From: Crambe crambe
Lineage: Eukaryota; Porifera; Demospongiae; Poecilosclerida; Crambeidae
DNA length: 64,000 bases
NCBI GenBank assembly: GCA_963924555.1
Contig: OZ004593.1
Location: forward strand, 3,716,480-3,780,479
Reading direction: 5' to 3'
Shown here in pieces: positions 49,035-60,126 of the stretch. Positions within the stretch are counted from its first letter, which is position 1, and every line of letters begins with the position of its first letter. A program made the position numbers and the translations under genes. The notes under the pieces are model-generated. The model worked only from the letters and a program-made list of their open reading frames with translations, searched no databases and was not told the origin of the DNA.

Positions 49035-50299
49035 ATGTCTATTATACTGGATAACGGTGCATACACTTTGAAAGTGGGACGTGAGATTGACGGTCAACCT
49101 TTGGTTATCCCCAACTCCATCACAAGGTATAAGACAACTTAGAAGTGACCAAATTAATCCCACATTATGCATGTAGATCAAAATTGGAGCGCAGAAGAAG
49201 TTTCATCAGTAATCAAATTGATGAATGTAAGGATTTATCTGGGTTGTATTATTTGTTACCATTCCAAAAAGGATATTTGGTAAACTGGGACATCCAACGG
49301 CAGATTTGGGATTATGTCTTTGGTGAAGAAGTTTTAAATATTAAACCTCAAGGTGTCTGTTTGACTATTACTGAACCACTTTTCAACTTCACTTCAATAC
49401 AGGAGACACTCAACGAAATATTATTTGAAGAATATAAGTTTAAGTCTGTTTTGCACATACCTGCTCCCCTACTTGCTTTTTTCAATTATGAACACCTTCA
49501 TGGAAATATCAAATGTGCTGTTATAGTAGATACTGGCTATTCTTTTTCTCATATTGTCCCTGTGTATAGAGGGAAAGTGGTACTTGAAGGTGTACTTCGA
49601 ATTGATGTTGGAGGAAAACTACTGACGAACCATTTGAAAGAAGTGGTGTCTTACAGGCAACTTCATGTGCTAGATGAGACTTATGTGATGAATCAGGTTA
49701 AAGAAGATGCTTGTTATGTAGCTCCAGATTTTAATGCTGAAATGGAAATCAGTCAAAGGGCAAAACTCAATACTGTTCAGTGTGAATATGTCCTACCAAA
49801 CTTTAATGGTAGAAGGCGCGGGTACTTAAAAGAAGTTCCTGGCGAGTGTAATTCCCAGCAGCAGAGCATTGAAGAACAGTCTTTAAAAATGTCTAATGAA
49901 AGGATTTCAATACCAGAAATTTTATTTAATCCATCAAATGTTGGTATTGCTCAGATGGGCATTGCTGAAGCTGTTGTACATTCAATATCTTTGACTCCAA
50001 CAGAAATGCATCAACATCTCTATTCCAATATAGTCCTTACTGGTGGAAATTGCAATTTTAAAGGATTCAAATCCAGGATTGAGGATGACGTACGAAAATT
50101 ATGTCCTGACATATTTCATGTTAATGTATTCCTTCCTGCTGATCCCATTACTTTTTCCTGGAAAGGTGGTAGAATTATATATGACGAATGCCTGCGACCA
50201 GAACATGTTTCGCCTATTCATTTATCAGACTACAAAGAATATGGCCATTCCATAGCATATAAACTATGTGAATCTCTTCTGTGGACTAAACCAGAGTGA
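49035..50299 (+). CDS. ACTR6: Actin-related protein 6 (ARP6), SWR1/SRCAP complex subunit, 2 exons
   Basis: ARP6 is a subunit of SWR1/SRCAP that deposits histone H2A.Z. Exons 49035-49126 and 49177-50299; 404 residues (human 396). The N-terminus MSIILDNGAYTLKVG is the ARP phosphate-1 loop, then ITRSKLERRRSFISNQIDEC, the ARP6-specific segment KGYLVNWDIQRQIWDYVFG, VDTGYSFSHIVPVYRG (phosphate-2 region), and YSNIVLTGGNCNFKGFKSRI near the C-terminus. The C-terminal block PITFSWKGGRI is also diagnostic. The intron is 50 bp. The stop is 87 bp from the converging sulfotransferase stop. Confidence 0.96.
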
Positions 50300-50386
50300 A
50301 CTTTGTACTGCTATCCACGTTTATTTTTGATTTTAAAGTCACTGAGCCATAGCGTTGAATAATTACTATATGAAAATACACAATTA

Positions 50387-51637
50387 TCATCTAGAAATGT
50401 ACAAAGACAAATATTTGATAATTAATGAATCATTACTGAAATGGTTTCTTAAATTAGATATAGTAGTATGTATAACTCCTGATATATAAGCTTCTTGATC
50501 TGGTGTGAAATGAAAAAATGTATCTACATGGTTACGATAAAAGTGATTATAACCTGGTTTTAATCTTTCAGTTATATTGTGGTCTGGTAGATTCACTCCA
50601 CCCAGAAATTGTACAACTTTAAGTACTTCTTTAGTAGTGCCGTCTTTTAAGTCTTCATACCTCACTATATGCAGAGGATTATTTTTTCCATTTATTAGCC
50701 ATCCACAAGTATGACGTTTCCACCTCTCAGCCATCCTAAGGACATACCGGTTCCAATCAGAGTTGTATCCTATACAAATAAGGTGGTATACATGCGTGGG
50801 TACTGTAAATCTGGAATTCTGATAGGATTTCTGAATTTCAACCATGATTAGAACAGTTAATACTGGAATTGATATATAGATGCCCTTGTTCGTCCATGCA
50901 GTAGTCAAGTACAGTAGCCAAGTTGGTCAACCTACCAAAAAATTCCTCACCAACATAGAGAAAATGATTGCTGATATTTCTATTAGACTGGCGTTTAGTC
51001 CTTTCACGATGCCATTCAGCTATCAAGGCATTCCTTGGATTTCTGATCAGTAATACAGCAGCACCAAACACTGGAACTTTCATAGGCACTATTTTGGGCA
51101 ACTTCTTCATATGAGTGAATAAAGGGTTAATACTGTGGGATTTGATGGCAATGACACTTGGTCCATGAGTACCTTCACCTGTAAAACCCTTTGTACGTAG
51201 TGCACCATCACAATACAAAGAACCTAGAAAAATAAATACAACATAAAACTGGTACTATCAACTATTAAAAGTACTATACCTGTACAAATACCAGTGGCTC
51301 TCTCAAGTAATCCTCTGAGCCAAGTATTCCCTGATCCTTGAAAGCTACCAAGACCTACTGAATACCTTCCTTTGCCATTCTGAAAATGGCAGTTACCATT
51401 AGTTATTGCTCCAAACTTTCTTGCAGTCTTGGGCAAAATAGTCTTATTATAACATTTAGAGTACAATTCTTTTTCTGTCCTGGATAGCAAGTTGAAGCAA
51501 ATCCTATCACTGCAGGAATAGTCCGTATTCAACTGTATATCCAGTGCTTCAGATTCGGTTGAAATTTTATATTGCAGAACCGCAAAAAAAAAACATCCAT
51601 TAAAAAATAAAACCATGCAGAAGACAGTCCACTTCAT
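50387..51637 (-). CDS. WSCD-like sulfotransferase, type II membrane protein, 3 exons
   Basis: Likely Golgi carbohydrate sulfotransferase using PAPS; acceptor unknown. Exons 51637-51280, 51223-50936, 50769-50387; 342 residues. A signal anchor (VFCMVLFFNGCFFFAVL) begins five residues from the chosen start. An upstream in-frame ATG at 51766 is less likely because it would put 43 residues before the anchor. The 5'-PSB loop is SFQGSGNTWLRGLLERATG (PAPS 5' phosphosulfate) and the 3'-PB block is AAVLLIRNPRNALIAEWHRE. WNRYVLRMAERWKRH and VRYEDLKD are the conserved C-terminal blocks. Similarity is to the catalytic part of WSCD1/2, but no WSC domain is present, so it could be a separate subfamily. Confidence 0.85.
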
Positions 51638-51784
51638 TATCAGAAGCCTGACTCCACTTCCTGTGTGGCTTTTTCCCCCAGGGGACCTTGTTCCCATGTA
51701 TATGTACATGTGCCAGGCTAAAGTAAAGTGTGCATGCGCGTACGCGTACGCGTAGCCTAGTCCCAAGGCGATTATTTGACACTG

Positions 51785-52095
51785 CTACTGTGGATTGCAG
51801 GTTGCTTGACACTAGTACTTCAGCCAGCAAGGTCACATGGACCAATCAGATTCACGCCGACATCATTGCCTACAAATCTGATTGGTCCATGTGACCTGGG
51901 TGGCTGAAGTACTAGTGTCAAGCAACCTGCAATCCACTGTACAGTAGATTTCAGGTTGCTTGACATTAGCACTGGAGCCACCGAGGTCACATGGACCAAT
52001 CAGATTTGCAGGCAATGATGTTAGCATGAATCTGATTGGTCCATGTGACCTTGCTGACTGAAGTACTGTGTCAAGCAACCTGCAAACCACTGTAT
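51785..52095. repeat. Two adjacent hairpin MITEs (mariner-like ends)
   Basis: Copy A (about 51785-51951) and copy B (about 51942-52095) each fold back on arms containing CAGGTTGCTTGACACTAGTA and GGTCACATGGACCAATCAGA. The outer ends read TACAGTGG/CCACTGTA, consistent with a TA target site as in Tc1/mariner-type elements. A third copy is at 57927-58081. The copies lie head to tail, sharing the junction TACAGTA. Confidence 0.85.
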
Positions 52096-53090
52096 GTAAT
52101 TAGCGCTTGTGGAAGGCCTGGTACGCGACCACACGTGAGCTTGTAATCGACCTAGAACCGCGACGTGGGCAGTGTATTAAATTCCAGTAACTCTGCCTAC
52201 GCTTTTTAATCACTGCAGATAGAGCCTCGAGCCGGCCGGGCCTATACCTCAGAGAGAATGCCACATCTCGCCAGCTACTTGAATTGACCAACTAGAACCA
52301 GTTATTCTTGTTTCTATTATGTTGAAATATAGTGTTGATCATGTTTTATTATAAAATTAATAACAATACAAAATGATATTTTGAGAAAATACATGTAGCT
52401 AGAAATAGACTGAAATCAAAGATTGGCTGAAGTAATATTACTCCAGTAAGCAAACGAGTGTGGAGCACAAATCACCTCAGTTGGATGACCAAATGCAAGC
52501 TTTGCTTGGTCCAAATTTGCAGTTACCATGGTCCAGACACAATAAAGCACCTCAAAAGTTTCTCTTTGGACGCAATCAGTGCCGAGTTCTCTGCTAATAC
52601 TCCAGATGTGGTTGAATTAATACATTAACTTGGAAACTGCAGCAGACATGAAGGTGACGAAGATGATGAGCACTCACATGCTGCCACACTGAAATCCATC
52701 ACAGCTCTTTCTACCCTCCTCAAATGCTGTTCAGTGAAGGTCTTTGGGGTACTACTTTTCCTCTCCATCATGCTCATTGCTCGGGCTACAAATAAACGAG
52801 TATATAAAAAAATATTAATACTAAATATCACACATACACAGTGCTTAGCCATGCTGGTGTGTGTTTCATACACAACAGCATGGAAGTACTTAACAGTAGA
52901 GTCTAGGTACCTGGACATTGTGAGAGAAGAACACTGGATATGGGCATATGACAATCTCTCAAAGTTCATCATGAACGAATGGGTAAGTGTAGGGAAGGGG
53001 GAGAGAAGAGAATGATGGATATGAAGGCAAGAAGAAGAGAGAGATCTAAAGAAAAGAGGAGGGGGTTAGAGGAGAATGCTTTAATTTTAC
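52096..53090. other. Transposon-derived non-genic region
   Basis: At 52640-53010 a plus-strand frame (HAATLKSITALSTLLKCCSV and later TAWKYLTVESRYLD) has the character of a decayed transposase-like protein, possibly a relative of the DUF6589-like protein in the neighbouring element, but similarity is weak. The remainder has no recognised feature. Confidence 0.35.
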
Positions 53091-53280
53091 CGCCATAACT
53101 AGCCTCGTCCCCAGGCCGTCGGAAGGGGGAGGGGGAAGGAAAAACGGCCTGGTGTCCACTGTCTGCGCATGCGCCAAAATTCTAGTATACTTCAGTAAAA
53201 TAACTAGTAAAAATGAATGATTAGCAAACTTTTCCTACTCGCCCGCGCGATCGCAATGTTACCAGCTGGCTTGATATGGA

Positions 53281-53710
53281 ATGGCTGCATCTGTATGTCT
53301 GTGTTGCATCTGCTTAGGTAAAGCTGAACACCCACATTATCTTTCCTTCTTCAGCAAGAAGAGCTTAGAGAGAAATCTCCCAAAGAGAATCAGCCAACTC
53401 ACTGGTATTGATATCAGTCAAGATGATGGCTATCCAAGAAGGGTATGTAGAAGCTGCATAGCTAGATTTTACTCTCTGGAGAGAGGTCTAGAAGAACTCA
53501 GGGGAAAAGGCAGTGACCAGCTACAGAGCATATGCTAGCAATAGGAAGAGGGCCACTTCAAGCATTCAATCACCAAGTCAGTCTTCGAATTTGAATTCCA
53601 GTCCTAGATCCCATCCACCTGCAGCAAAGCGTAGTAAAGCAAAATGTTTGTTTCCAGGTGATGCCACTGAGATTACAGGTACATATGCAATGGTTTCTCC
53701 ACTGCCCTAG
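53281..53710 (+). CDS. ZAD-like zinc finger N-terminal part of the transposon protein
   Basis: The frame from 53281 reads MAASVCLCCICLGKAEHPHY, then VCRSCIARFYSLERGLEEL. The spacing C-x2-C ... C-x2-C, with the SLE helix after the second pair, resembles a zf-AD/ZAD-type finger (DNA or dimer contact). A shift to a second frame near 53531 (probable splice at TGACCAG) continues with a Ser-rich linker and a basic cluster PAAKRSKAK that could be a nuclear signal. Expected to be joined to the DUF6589-like region downstream. Exact splicing is unresolved. Confidence 0.55.
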
Positions 53711-53939
53711 TACTCTTCTTGCCGACATCTCCAACAGCCTGCAGAGATCAGCAGGTAGAGTTTGAAGTCAGGCATTCAATAATATGATTCTCTGCATTGA
53801 AATAGGACCAGAAATCTCACACCCTACACTAGAGGTCCAAAAATCTGTTGAGGTATCACAAGCATGCTTAGATGACATAATATGACAATACATACACTTA
53901 CCAGTACATTCACCATCCCATACCAGTCATCCACACTAA

Positions 53940-56225
53940 GTGGAGGTCTGGAAAAAGCTTGCTGGTGGTGATTTGAAATCTTTAGCAAAAGCTGTTTTTG
54001 CAAATGACAAACTCAGGAAGCATGTTCTGATGAAATTCCTTGATTTAATAAATGAGGAATGTAATGAACTTTATCGAAAAAATCCCGATAATGTTTCACC
54101 CTTTCGGAAGATTGCCATTGATAAACTTCCTGAATTTACCTGGGATAAATTGGCAGATGACCTGAAATCGAAAGCACCTACTATTTTTAAGATCTTCTCA
54201 CTTGTAGTCAGTCACAATGACCACCGAAATGAGTTCAAAAAAGGTGCCTCATGTCACATGCCGAGCATATGTATGGCTATTGCTATTTTATTGAAGGAAC
54301 GAAACAGAGAAATATGTGGGTTCAATCACTCATTTCCATTGCACTATATGCATCTCAGGTCCAGAAAAAAGTTAAGTAAAATTGTGTGTGTGTATGTGTG
54401 TTGTGGCAGCACTACAATTAGCTACTGAGGGGCGCCGGGCATGAATGGTATTTGGAAACCTATGACCCCAGGTTCCCAGCTCAATATCATGTCAGCAGCT
54501 TACATTGCATTTGCATATATATATACTGTTACACTTGCAGGCTATCGACTCAATCATCTTAACATCACTATAAGCTATAGTGCAGTTCTAAGGCTTGCTT
54601 TAGCAATAAGCAAGTTAAATGAAGTCCCAATACAAAGATGGATTGAAACACAAGATAATGTCGATGTATCAGTGGGTGTGAGAGATATAAGATCTGACCA
54701 TGCAAAGCAACTGCACCACATGTTTAGCGTGTTGGTAGTGAAAAGTAGAATTTCTCCTCCTAAAAGTTCTTGCATTATTCCATAATCGTTTAGACACTTG
54801 TCTATTACTAATTTTCTACCATCAGAGTCTGATGTAGCTTCTATCAGACTCAATCTTGCAATTATAGTCAGCAGAATTCTGTGCACTTACATCAAAGATC
54901 TTCGAAAATTCAAGAAGCTAATCCCTCAACACATAATGCACAGACAGTCTAGAAATGGCTACAAAATCAGAGGTTGCTGTTCTTGATGTACTGTACAAGA
55001 ATGAGGTCTGTCACCAAGATATGCTTGATATAATGAGAAGCCAGCGAGCTTACCTTGGGAAAAATTTCAGCAGTACTGTCCCATCAGGTGATTTGCTTAC
55101 ATGTGAAAGGCAAAGAAGTGCACAGCAACATGTAATGGACTCTGACACTCGGGAAGACAGGCTTGACCTACTTGAGCCAGTCATTGAAGACTGGCATACA
55201 CTAATGTGCCTATTTGAAGTAAGTATATTAGCCATACTACACAATAGAGCAGATACTGACACTGTACTGCAAGAACATAGTTGTCTCGTATTCATATTCA
55301 TGCAGGTGATATGGAGAAAGTATTTCACTGACAGTTCCAGTGATCATGGTACTCTTGGTCAATTCTTTGCACTTCCAAGACGATTACCAGTTGCCAAAAA
55401 GCCTAAAAAAGATATGAATGCATGTACAGATGCTATATTTACAGTGCTGAAAGGCCACCATCTAGCATTTGCATGTAAGGAGCTTGGGATTGATAATATA
55501 GATTCTGATCTCAACCACCAAATAGTAAGATCTACTTCTGACACAGAAAAAAAGAAATTTATGGTTGGTTTATCAATGAAAGCTGTAGAAAATTGTACAA
55601 TCATTACTGATACCTTATTGGGTAAAACAATGAAAGAATCGGGTGATGGAAAGTACAACTATGCAAGATCACTCTGTCACTATGCCTCACTTGCTCTGGA
55701 ATTTATGATGCCTGGCATGAGGGCGATGGGAATCGAATCATGAGGTGTTGGAAGTTTTTTTTGTTATACTTTTATGAATCAAGATGAATAAAGTATTCAC
55801 TGGCTGCTGTGCGGCAACAAATCCAACTTTTGTGCTTGCCATCAACTCTGGTACATCAGATAATATGGGACAGGTTCGTCAAAATGCATGGTGGTTTGGG
55901 GAGAAATTTGCCATGTGACCTTCATAATGAACATATTAATAAGGCACTGAAAGCAGCCATACATCACATGGGAGCCAACTTCAGTCAAAATGCTCTCACA
56001 AATATTGCAAGGGCCATCACATACATGTCATCTGTGTCAAATCAGTTTGATCTGCAATGTGGTCTTATTCCTGAATCTTCTGCACACACTACACGTGAAG
56101 ATATCGATGATATAAAGAGTGTTGTGGCTGTAGTCCAGCATAAAAAATTATGGGAGATTCATAGAGGTCGCAAATATCTCATGTTCAAAACATTACCTAG
56201 TGACCCTTTAAGTAAATTAAATTGA
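53940..56225 (+). pseudogene. DUF6589-like transposon protein, with frame breaks
   Basis: Blocks in order: VEVWKKLAGGDLKSLAKAVF-type N-terminal helices from 53940; YRLNHLNITISYSAVLRLAL after an acceptor at 54539-54540; IRLNLAIIVSRILCTYIKDL near 54850; SEVAVLDVLYKNEVCHQDML, SGDLLTCERQRSAQQHVM and LELLEPVIEDWHTLMCLFEV-like sequence at 54960-55220; and a C-terminal block to 56225 with LPCDLHNEHINKALKAAIHH. This combination (the GD-LTCER box in particular) is what I associate with DUF6589 proteins of sponges, cnidarians and fungi, presumed transposase-like. A one-base change near 54311-54317 shifts the frame, and small spacers around 54786 and 55744 may be introns or breaks. Confidence 0.65.
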
Positions 56226-56297
56226 ACGATTATATGAAAAAAAAAAAAAGATTACAGATTACAAAAGATATAAACAGTTTGAGGAAGCTGAAGGATC

Positions 56298-57852
56298 TCA
56301 GTCTGATACAGACACTGACTCAGAGTAATAATATATATGTAGATCACTAATATCTTTATACTTTGGGGCATCAGAAGCACACCAATATATAGTAGAAAAG
56401 GACTGCTCTCCGGATCGTCCAGCTCGGCCACACTCTTGGACATAATCTTCTAAACTGCGAGGGGCCCCATAGTGTATAATGGTATTTAGGCCAGCAAATT
56501 GATACCCATGCCAAGTGCTACCGTGGCAAATACCACACAAACAATGCCATTAGGATCAGCCATGCTTGTCATAATCACACTTTTGTTGTGATCCACAGTT
56601 CCTGAATGCTACATTCCAAACAATCGATTGGAAGCTATTTTATCACCATTAATAGGATAATAACTAAGGTCATCAAGTTCGTAAAGAAAGTGAGCATAAA
56701 GAGTTGAGCACATATTCAGTGATTGACAATAAATCAATACTCTACTGGCTTTAATGGAATCTAACTTCAAATCACTCATATGTCCTAAACCATTTTCAAT
56801 AGAAGTACGATTCTTTACTCTATAAAAAATATTACTTCTCTCAGGAGTAACATGATACTCAATCATATTTAATGACCGAGTAATATCTTGTAACATTGTT
56901 TGAGTAACAGTAGCTGTAGTAGCTAACATGGGAGTATTCGCAGGCAATACAGACCTAAGCTCATGGACTCTGGCATAGGATGGACGAAATTTAGCACCCC
57001 ATTTGTACACACAGTGTGCTTCATCCACTGCTATAGCTACAACCTGAGAGCAGAGAGGTTCCTGTGTAAAGTGATCACTCCAATGTCCAATGCTCACTGT
57101 CTATTATCAGGGTTTCATCTAAGGAGGGGGGCGCAGGGGAAGCTTCCCCTCCAAACAGCCAAACTGACCCAGCTTCCACCCCCCCCCCCCCCAAGATATT
57201 GCCAAAAGAAAGAATTTTTGGACAAAAAATATTTCTAAGTAGTATATTTTTAGGATCCAAGCATTTAAAAATACTTCTAAGTATTATTAATTTTTAGAAT
57301 TTAAGCATTTTTGGCTTCACACTCTGTGCGGAAGGGGACCCGCACCCTCCCCCCCCCCCCCCACCGTGGCCTTATGGCCACACGTTCCATGAGCTTCCCC
57401 TCCAAGGTGAAATTCCTAGATGAAACCCTGACTATTGCCTCTGGGGCACAATACAGGAGGGCATAGTCACCTGATCTGATGCCTTTCTCAGAAGCAAGCA
57501 AGGATTTATTCATTCCACTACTTCCACTGAGAATAGCACACCCTATGCCATTAGCCCGAAGATTTGTCACTTGGTCTACCATCAAGGATATTAAGGGTGA
57601 CACAATAACACATACACTGTGTTTGCTAGGTGGCAAAGCAGTGCATTTCAACTTAAAGTCGAACAGAAAAGGCAGAATTTGATAACATATGGATTTGCCA
57701 TATCCAGTAGGTAGCCACAAGAACACGTCTTTACCTTCATATAAAGCTTGCACTGCCTCCCTCTGTCTCTCCATTATTCTACCAGTAAACTTCAAACAGG
57801 ACAGGGCATACTCCAGCCCAGCAGCATCCTTCCTTAAACTTTGAACTATCAC
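56298..57852 (-). pseudogene. RecQ-like SF2 helicase of the transposon, disrupted
   Basis: Motif I is VFLWLPTGYGKS and motif Ia VIVSPLISLMVDQV (57852-57448). After an inserted element, motif II AIAVDEAHCVYKWG, motif III MLATTATV and the N-terminal half of RecA domain 2 follow (57097-56612). Motif VI is YVQECGRAGRSGEQS (near 56430). Breaks: the 325 bp insertion at 57107-57431, an in-frame TAG at 56609-56611 just before the HSGTVDHNK block, and a one-base frame shift near 56495-56501 within motif V. The N-terminal start is unclear because no good ATG precedes motif I. The overall order and spacing follow RecQ, without visible RQC or HRDC domains. Confidence 0.85.
57107..57431. mobile_element. 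MITE inserted in the helicase gene
   Basis: Ends TCAGGGTTTCATCTA (57107) and TAGATGAAACCCTGA (to 57431) are 15 bp inverted repeats; the next bases inward also pair (GGAAGCTTCCCCTCC with GGAGGGGAAGC-like sequence). Flanks CTATTA and CTATTG suggest a 5-6 bp duplication. It carries C- and G-runs (57178-57192, 57347-57362). Removing it restores continuity of the helicase frame between the APEAI block and the segment leading to DEAH. Confidence 0.8.
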
Positions 57853-57926
57853 ACAAGCACTCGATTATTTGCGAGGGCTTAAATTGTGCATAGTTTACTA
57901 GAGCAGTTTACTATAAATAAACGATG

Positions 57927-58081
57927 TACAGTGGATTACAGGTTGCTTGACACTAGTACTTCAGCCACGAAGGTCACATAGACCAATCAGATTTGCAGGT
58001 AATGATGTCAGCATGAATCTGATTGGTCCATGTGACCTTGCAGCTGAAGTACTAGTGTCAAGCCTGCAATCCACTTTATAC
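57927..58081. repeat. Third copy of the mariner-like hairpin MITE, nested in the 5 kb transposon
   Basis: TACAGTGGATTACAGGTTGC ... GCCTGCAATCCACTTTA matches the two copies at 51785-52095. It lies just inside the right inverted repeat of the 5 kb element, so it inserted after that element arrived or travelled with it. Confidence 0.85.
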
Positions 58082-58181
58082 CAGGAATTCTGGTACAATT
58101 TTGCGCATGCGCAGACAGTGGACACCAGGCAGGCCGTCTTTTCTCCCTTCCTACGGCCTGGGGACGAGGCTACGCCATAAC

Positions 58182-58755
58182 CAACGCATGCATGCTACAG
58201 TAACACTTTTTGGCAAAGAAAGGCTAACTGAATAGACTAACTGAAGTAACTGTACAAGCATAATATATCACACAGCTATACATTAATTTCTTACCATTTT
58301 TTGTATCACTCACTCACTCACTCACTGAACAGGCAGGCGCGAATCGAGTTTCTGCTGGATGGATAATCAGGAACGATGGTTTATCTAGCTATATTCCGTG
58401 AGAATTTCATCCCTATTAAGCTAAGTCGCCAAACAACCAGCCGCTCTTCTGTTCCACGTGGCTGTAAAGCGTGGGCGTTCCAGAATGACGTCAAGGTGAC
58501 GCGCGACCTTAATTAATATTGGCCGGCCGGGCCGTTTTTTTTTTTGGACGTACTGTACTTCTGACTTAGAATTTTTTTCAACCCATACGGACACACCCAT
58601 TTAGCTCATGCGCATGCTTATACTTGCACGCGGGTAATTTTTCGCGGGTAATCTTTCGCGGGAAAGCAACAAAGATCAAGATGGACCGGCCAGGCTAGTG
58701 GTAGCAGGTGTGCATCTCTGTCCCTAAAAAGAAGGAAAAAAACTACCCATATTCC
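58182..58755. other. Flank of the transposon, no recognised gene
   Basis: Contains (CACT)n at 58309-58328, a GGCCGG-rich stretch at 58520-58535 followed by a T-run, and repeated TTTTTCGCGGGTAAT-like words near 58635-58665. No coding signal. Confidence 0.5.
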
Positions 58756-59680
58756 AAACACTCCTAGTATTTATGCCATTGACTGGCGATCCAAACCACC
58801 TGGGTTTGTCAGCAAGAAGAATTGCTGCTATGCTAATAGTGTTGTCCATTGCATCATGAACCATTCAACTCTTCAGCTGCTGTGTAGATGCCTGGGTATT
58901 TGTGATGGAGTTGAAGGTAAATAAATATATGCATAAAAAAATAAACAATTTTTTTCTGATAAAAATTAGAATCAAGATGGCTTATGAAAGAAATCAGTGA
59001 GCTAAAGACTCATTGAAGCATTCAGTCCCCCTTGATCTCAGTAATCTGGGTGGTAAGGACAATTATGGATAAAAAATTGACTTCACCCATAGCCTATACT
59101 ACAGGCATAACTCCAAATATGGTTTATGGGATGCAAGAGGACGCTAACGAATTTTACATTGGACTAGTTAATAAACTACTAAATATGCTGCCAGACCAGT
59201 ATGTGACCAAGAGGAGTAAAATAGAGCAGATTTATAATTTGCTGAACTGCCAGAATTTTCTCAAAGTGGTTGGCACAATGCTGATTGTGAGTAGCTTCAA
59301 GTCAGACCATATCCAAGTTGAATTACACAATGCAGCGATTCACAGGCCATATACTAGTGCTCCTAGCCAAACACTTTGAGAAATGAAGGCCAGCACAGTA
59401 CTTTTTAACTCCATTATTACTACACCCACCAATGATATTTGTAGACAACAAACTGAATATTTGGATGAATTCTCAGTGGTATACACAGAGACCTGTAAGT
59501 GAGAATGTTGTCATTAATTTGCGGTGGGTAATAATAGCAAACTGACATGCAGCCACATGCATAAACTGTGGTGTGGTATCCTCAACCCATACAACTAATG
59601 AGATGGTGCTGTACACAAAACTTGAAGTAAGACTAACACATTATGTTTACTTGCATGCATGTGTTGAATGATTATAGGAA
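58756..59680 (+). pseudogene. Decayed ubiquitin-specific protease-like (peptidase C19) locus
   Basis: The first block (58760-58917) reads PPGFVSKKNCCYANSVVHCI and ICDGVEG before a GTAAAT donor; it matches the catalytic Cys box of USPs (N.C.YANSV..C). A second block (from about 59100) reads GMQEDANEFYIGLVNKLLNM, the USP 'QEDA.EF' helix. A third near 59560 (CINCGVVSSTHTTNEMVLYT) looks like one half of the USP zinc-binding CxxC knuckle. Stops and frame changes separate the blocks and no catalytic His/Asp region follows, so it is a pseudogene or the remnant of a mobile element carrying a USP. Confidence 0.55.
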
Positions 59681-60126
59681 AGTCTACCAGCAGTATGTAC
59701 GAGTCAGCATCTTTTAGACACATGTGACTTGTATCCATACTCCCTAACTCTATATGCAAGAATCCTAAAAGTCAAGACAATATTAATGCTCAATTACAAA
59801 CATACTTTTCTTTGTATTGGCCTGTCCCGTTCCTTTAACACTAGTACTCTTCATAGTAGTTTTTTCTGATATGGAAAGCATGCTGCTCGATATCACTATA
59901 ATCACCAAAAAAAATTTTTTTTTACCATCATGAAACTACTGAAGCTTCTGAGCTCAATGTTGGAGGATATAATCTACTATAATAGTAGAATATATTCTTC
60001 TGATACTCTATAGGTAAGCCCAGGACTAGTAAGAGGAACAGTGGCAGTGGTGGTTTAGAGTATCAGAAATATTACCCGCCATTCGAAATAGCCCCGCTTT
60101 ACCTTACTACTGTAAAAAAAATTTCA
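59681..60126. other. No feature recognised
   Basis: AT-rich with short homopolymers; no reading frame or repeat I can support. Confidence 0.5.

Larger units (their letters stand above)
53100..58172. mobile_element. 5,073 bp TIR DNA transposon encoding ZAD-like finger, DUF6589-like protein and RecQ-like helicase
   Basis: The left end TAGCCTCGTCCCCAGGCCGT (53100) and the right end, reverse complement of ACGGCCTGGGGACGAGGCTA (to 58172), are inverted repeats of about 85 bp that include TGTCCACTGTCTGCGCATGC in both. The target duplication CGCCATAAC is perfect at 53091-53099 and 58173-58181. Rightward genes: zinc finger and DUF6589-like. Leftward gene: RecQ-like helicase; the two transcription units converge near 56250. 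The helicase and 9 bp duplication fit the AcademH lineage of Academ transposons as I recall it. Coding frames show breaks, so this copy is probably dead although its insertion scar is intact. Confidence 0.9.

Noticed and set aside
51635-51766. Upstream ATG at 51766 as the sulfotransferase start
   Set aside because: It adds a low-complexity Tyr/Ala/His stretch before the signal anchor; the ATG at 51637 places the anchor at the N-terminus as usual for Golgi type II enzymes.
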